Positions 61,229 to 64,000 of a stretch of 64,000 bases of DNA are shown piece after piece (the first letter of the stretch is position 1; each line of letters begins with the position of its first letter). Location of the stretch: NCBI GenBank assembly GCA_916613615.1, contig OU744725.1, forward strand, positions 8,104,708 through 8,168,707. The letters are read 5' to 3'. This DNA comes from Steromphala cineraria. Lineage: Eukaryota; Mollusca; Gastropoda; Trochida; Trochidae. The notes under the pieces are model-generated. The model did not search any database, was not told where the DNA came from, and saw only the letters and a list, made by a program, of their open reading frames with translations. The position numbers were made by a program, and so were the translations under genes.

Positions 61229-61384
61229 TCAATCGCCACCTTCACTACTTTTTATTGACACTAATCCACTCTCCAGGAAGTAATCCACATCCTCGGGCAA
61301 GGTGATAAAGTGATCCTGATCTATATCGATTACTTGATAGTACTCTGGAGCCTCGTTCAGTGGATTACACGTATTAAAAAGCAT
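61229..61384 (-). CDS. Short acidic ORF or terminal exon, unrecognised (51 codons)
   Basis: On the minus strand: MLFNTCNPLNEAPEYYQVID, then IDQDHFITLPEDVDYFLESG and a short SSEGGD end with TGA. The composition (11-12 acidic residues, aromatic residues, few rare codons) is unlike the AT-driven frames around it. An AG six codons upstream of the ATG (TTGCAAG) could be an acceptor, so this may be the last coding exon of a minus-strand gene whose other exons were not found, or a fragment of a transposon protein. No family is recognised. Confidence 0.35.
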   Translation of the reverse strand: MLFNTCNPLNEAPEYYQVIDIDQDHFITLPEDVDYFLESGLVSIKSSEGGD

Positions 61385-62340
61385 TGTATCCTTGCAACGC
61401 TACTCCCAAAGGGAGATGTATGATAAACTATAACAATATATTAACATTTTTTGTTGGAAGTTATTTATTCTATTGTCTCATTGTGCTGTAGCTGAATTTC
61501 ATTTGGTTTGCAAAATAGACAACTAAATAAACAAATACAAACAATAATTTTATATTTCATTTATTTTATTTGAGTCAAAATTTAGAAAAACTACAAGGGG
61601 GAAATTAATTGATAAAGAAGTTTCATAAGAACAATCAATAAAGCAATAGCAACGATGATAATAAGTCATAATCATGAGGCTGAGGAGTACAAGGGTTGAT
61701 GAGAACTAGAATTGTCAGTCGTTTAAAAATGAGTCTGTGCCATTTGTTTTTGATATGTGTCTGAAAACAGACTTTTCTTAACTCGGATCCTGTTAGCTTT
61801 GTCTTTGTTGCATCTGTCAGTTTCAGGCAAATAGTGTTGTAATCTGGCGTCCAAAGCGTCTAATGTCCAAATAAAACAAAGAAAAGCATTCTTTAACTGA
61901 AGTTCAAAGAGTCTGTGTATGTACCATCTTGAGTATGTTGAATTAATTACCTTTACTGTTTATCATTTCCATGAAAACATTACGAAGTTGGTTCTAGATT
62001 AAAGGCACTGTAGGACATCTGGTCAAAGTCTGCCTTACTTGTCCAGTGTGATTTGTGTAAAGGTTCATACTATAGTGTTTACTGCACATTTCTTCGCTTG
62101 GTCCTGGTTTCTCAACTACGATTTACCTCGGTGTTATTGTGTTACAGTGCTTATTAATAAAATCATCAAACATAGACAAAGTCTTGCAGACAAACAACAC
62201 GGTTTGGCTGTACTTGGCATGTCATCGTCATTTATAATTAAAAAAAAGGTATAATATTATCTTTGTCTTTAACAAAATTGAATAAATAGATGACCATAAA
62301 TAGATAGCTTTGTCCTCTAAAATATATTCGTCGGTTTGTA
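61385..62340. other. Non-coding, nothing recognisable
   Basis: AT-rich; chance ORFs only. Confidence 0.45.
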
Positions 62341-62850
62341 TTGACAATCTGGCAAATTGAGTTGAATATGGTTTGTGACGGACTATTCATTCATGGCAGA
62401 GATCACATACCTCTGATGTTTCTCTGCATAGACTGTTTGCTTGAGGCAGTTTTTGGTGATAATCCAGCTCAATGTATATCAAACTTATTAAATATAATAA
62501 TTGTTTCTATTATGACGAGAAGATCACAAAGGATGGAATAAGGTAATATCATCTCCTTTCTAATACTCAATACGATAAGTAGAGGACTAAACTGCACAAT
62601 GGTCTTCAACAAAGATCTTCTTAAACAAGATTAAAAGCTATTATCCAAGAAAGGTCATCTACTTTTAGTACTGCCATTTATAATAACTGAACAAACGTAT
62701 TGAGTTCAAGAAGGCCTTGATGAGTCAGAAACACTCCAGATAACAAACATCTGAGCATTGATCAACAAAGATAAGCTAGCAGCAATCTATGGTAATTGTG
62801 ACACAAGTAGACTTTTACATAAGGTATCTTTGCTTTCATTTAGGTTATCT
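62341..62850. repeat. Fragment of a third, diverged duplication copy (C)
   Basis: Two anchors occur in the same order and spacing as in A and B. TTGCTTGAGGCAGTTTTTGG (62438) matches the GGCAGTCTGTGGGGATGAT block, and TTCAAGAAGGCCTTGATG (62706) matches TTC.AGAAGG.TTTGATG at 22828 and 51489. The distance between anchors is about 265 bp here, 280 in B and 240 in A once the LINE is removed. Limits are uncertain. Confidence 0.5.
62416..62541 (+). CDS. Candidate small peptide ORF, copy C (41 codons from this ATG)
   Basis: Homologous position to the ORFs at 16482 and 51138. It reads MFLCIDCLLEAVFGDNPAQC, then ISNLLNIIIVSIM and a short basic end, stopping at TAA or equivalent by 62541. The LL.AV.GD core and following IS(N) are shared with A and B in the same frame. 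The frame is open further upstream (to 62341). Weak evidence on its own; its value is that the frame is still open in a much more diverged copy. Confidence 0.2.
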   Translation: MFLCIDCLLEAVFGDNPAQCISNLLNIIIVSIMTRRSQRME

Positions 62851-63235
62851 CATTGTATTTCAAAATTGTGGTGCGTTTCTTTCGTCAAACTTGTATTATA
62901 ATTACTAACAAGAGTTATAAGATTAATCAAATGGTATCTTAGACCATACTTACTTGATTCTTTCGGATTAGCATACTACGTGAAAGTAATGACAGCATTG
63001 ACTCTGAGCAATGCAAGCTATGGTGATATTGAATTCCAGCCCCGATGCATAAACAATGCTTTGGGATTGACTTCTTTGATGGGTATTCTGGAAGTTAAGA
63101 TGCTGAAGAATGTTGAAGGCAATATTATTGATTTAAAGAAAGAAGATGTATAATTATTATATATCCATAATGCCTTCAACATTATTCGATGCTTTGGGAA
63201 GACACTATATTTAACTCAGTACTCCGATATATAAA
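62851..63235. other. Non-coding, nothing recognisable
   Basis: AT-rich, no structure seen. Confidence 0.4.
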
Positions 63236-63524
63236 GGATTCAATTGAAATACAATGTATTTTAACTGAATGAAGCAGCAATACATTAAATATATTATGCA
63301 AAGTTGACCCATAGGATTCCCTTATTTTTACACAAAATGAATCAACAATGGCCGTCAATGGTCTTAATGTGAGTCTTTATCATTTGTTCTCTTACTATGG
63401 ATGATTGGTTTGTGTAAGTGCGAGTTTTGACAATATCAAAATAATACATTTAGTATTAACATTCAATTATCAGTGAATAATTGAAAATATAAAATTTTCA
63501 AAAGACGTGCTACAGCCCCTTTAA
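63236..63524. mobile_element. MITE family 2, copy 4, left end missing
   Basis: Matches the family from AATACAATGTATTTTAAC to the right end GACGTGCTACAGCCCCTTTAA. The left inverted repeat and about 60 bp are absent. Confidence 0.8.
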
Positions 63525-64000
63525 GACCTATTTTCATAAAAGAAAACAAATTAAGATTTTAGACTGGTTTGATCAATGATTCATCAACATTTTACTCGTT
63601 ATATTCATCTCGAATTTCTCTCTGTGAATATTGCTTATTAGAGTCGAATTATTGGAACAAACGTCAAAAATTGTCTACTATTCTTGTTATAACAATTAAC
63701 ATCTATTCCTTACCCAAATGGTGTTAAGAGAATGCCGTGAATAAGAAGACATGTGACGTAGAATGGCTTCTGCTTGTGACCTTTTACAAAAAATACTCCT
63801 TAAGAAATTACAAGATGAGACATGACAACGGTCATGTCCTTGACATTTTTGTTAAAACCTTCCTGGTCTATGATATTAATTAGCTGATACTTGAGTTGTC
63901 CATAGGTGCAGCGGGCAGATTACACCAAACATGTTACTTAAACAGGGAACGCATTGTAACTAACTTTATTGATATCAGAACCGTACATATGTAACTAAGG
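63525..64000. other. Non-coding, nothing recognisable
   Basis: No ORF or repeat supported. The phrase GGTGTTAAGAGAATGCC near 63721 is faintly like the start block of copies A and B (GGGTGGTAAAAGAATGCC) but too short to rely on. Confidence 0.4.

Overview
This is eukaryotic, animal DNA. It is AT-rich, it has spliced coding exons with GT-AG borders, and long non-coding stretches are filled with decayed transposable elements. The receptor gene is of protostome neuromedin-U/pyrokinin type. The repeat content (tandem-cored repeat elements with TCCG/CGGA runs, foldback hairpins, a (CACT)n-tailed retroelement end, Tx1/L1-like LINE, DIRS, FLYWCH-MULE and hAT fossils) points to a lophotrochozoan, most likely a mollusc. 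Bivalve versus gastropod cannot be settled from this window.

Layout. 1-5.2 kb: the 3' part of one G-protein-coupled receptor gene on the + strand, three exons (2419-2955, 3600-3731, 4311-4864) covering TM3 to the C-terminus; exons for the N-terminus, TM1 and TM2 lie before the window. 5.3-32.4 kb: copy A of a large tandem segmental duplication. 33.3-58.9 kb: copy B of the same unit. At least fourteen collinear homologous blocks link the two copies, and a fragment of a third, older copy (C) is at 62.3-62.85 kb. Copy A carries an intact, full-length LINE (16780-22802, minus strand, 16-bp target-site duplication, both ORFs open), a piggyBac-like non-autonomous element, and an internally deleted FLYWCH-MULE transposase. 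Copy B lacks the LINE, so it serves as the empty site, but it has collected a DIRS fossil, a hAT fossil with a nested retroelement, and several tandem-cored repeats. 59-64 kb is mostly unique non-coding sequence with one short acidic ORF on the minus strand.

What may be new. The duplicated unit has no recognisable gene, yet one block present in all three copies has an open frame with a signal-peptide-like start (46 codons in A and B, 41 in C). A second block shared by A and B begins at a good splice acceptor and stays open for 34-39 codons. These are candidates for a small, fast-evolving secreted-peptide family, but the A/B substitutions are mostly amino-acid-changing, so non-coding homology remains a real alternative. 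Apart from the receptor and the LINE, every call here is tentative.
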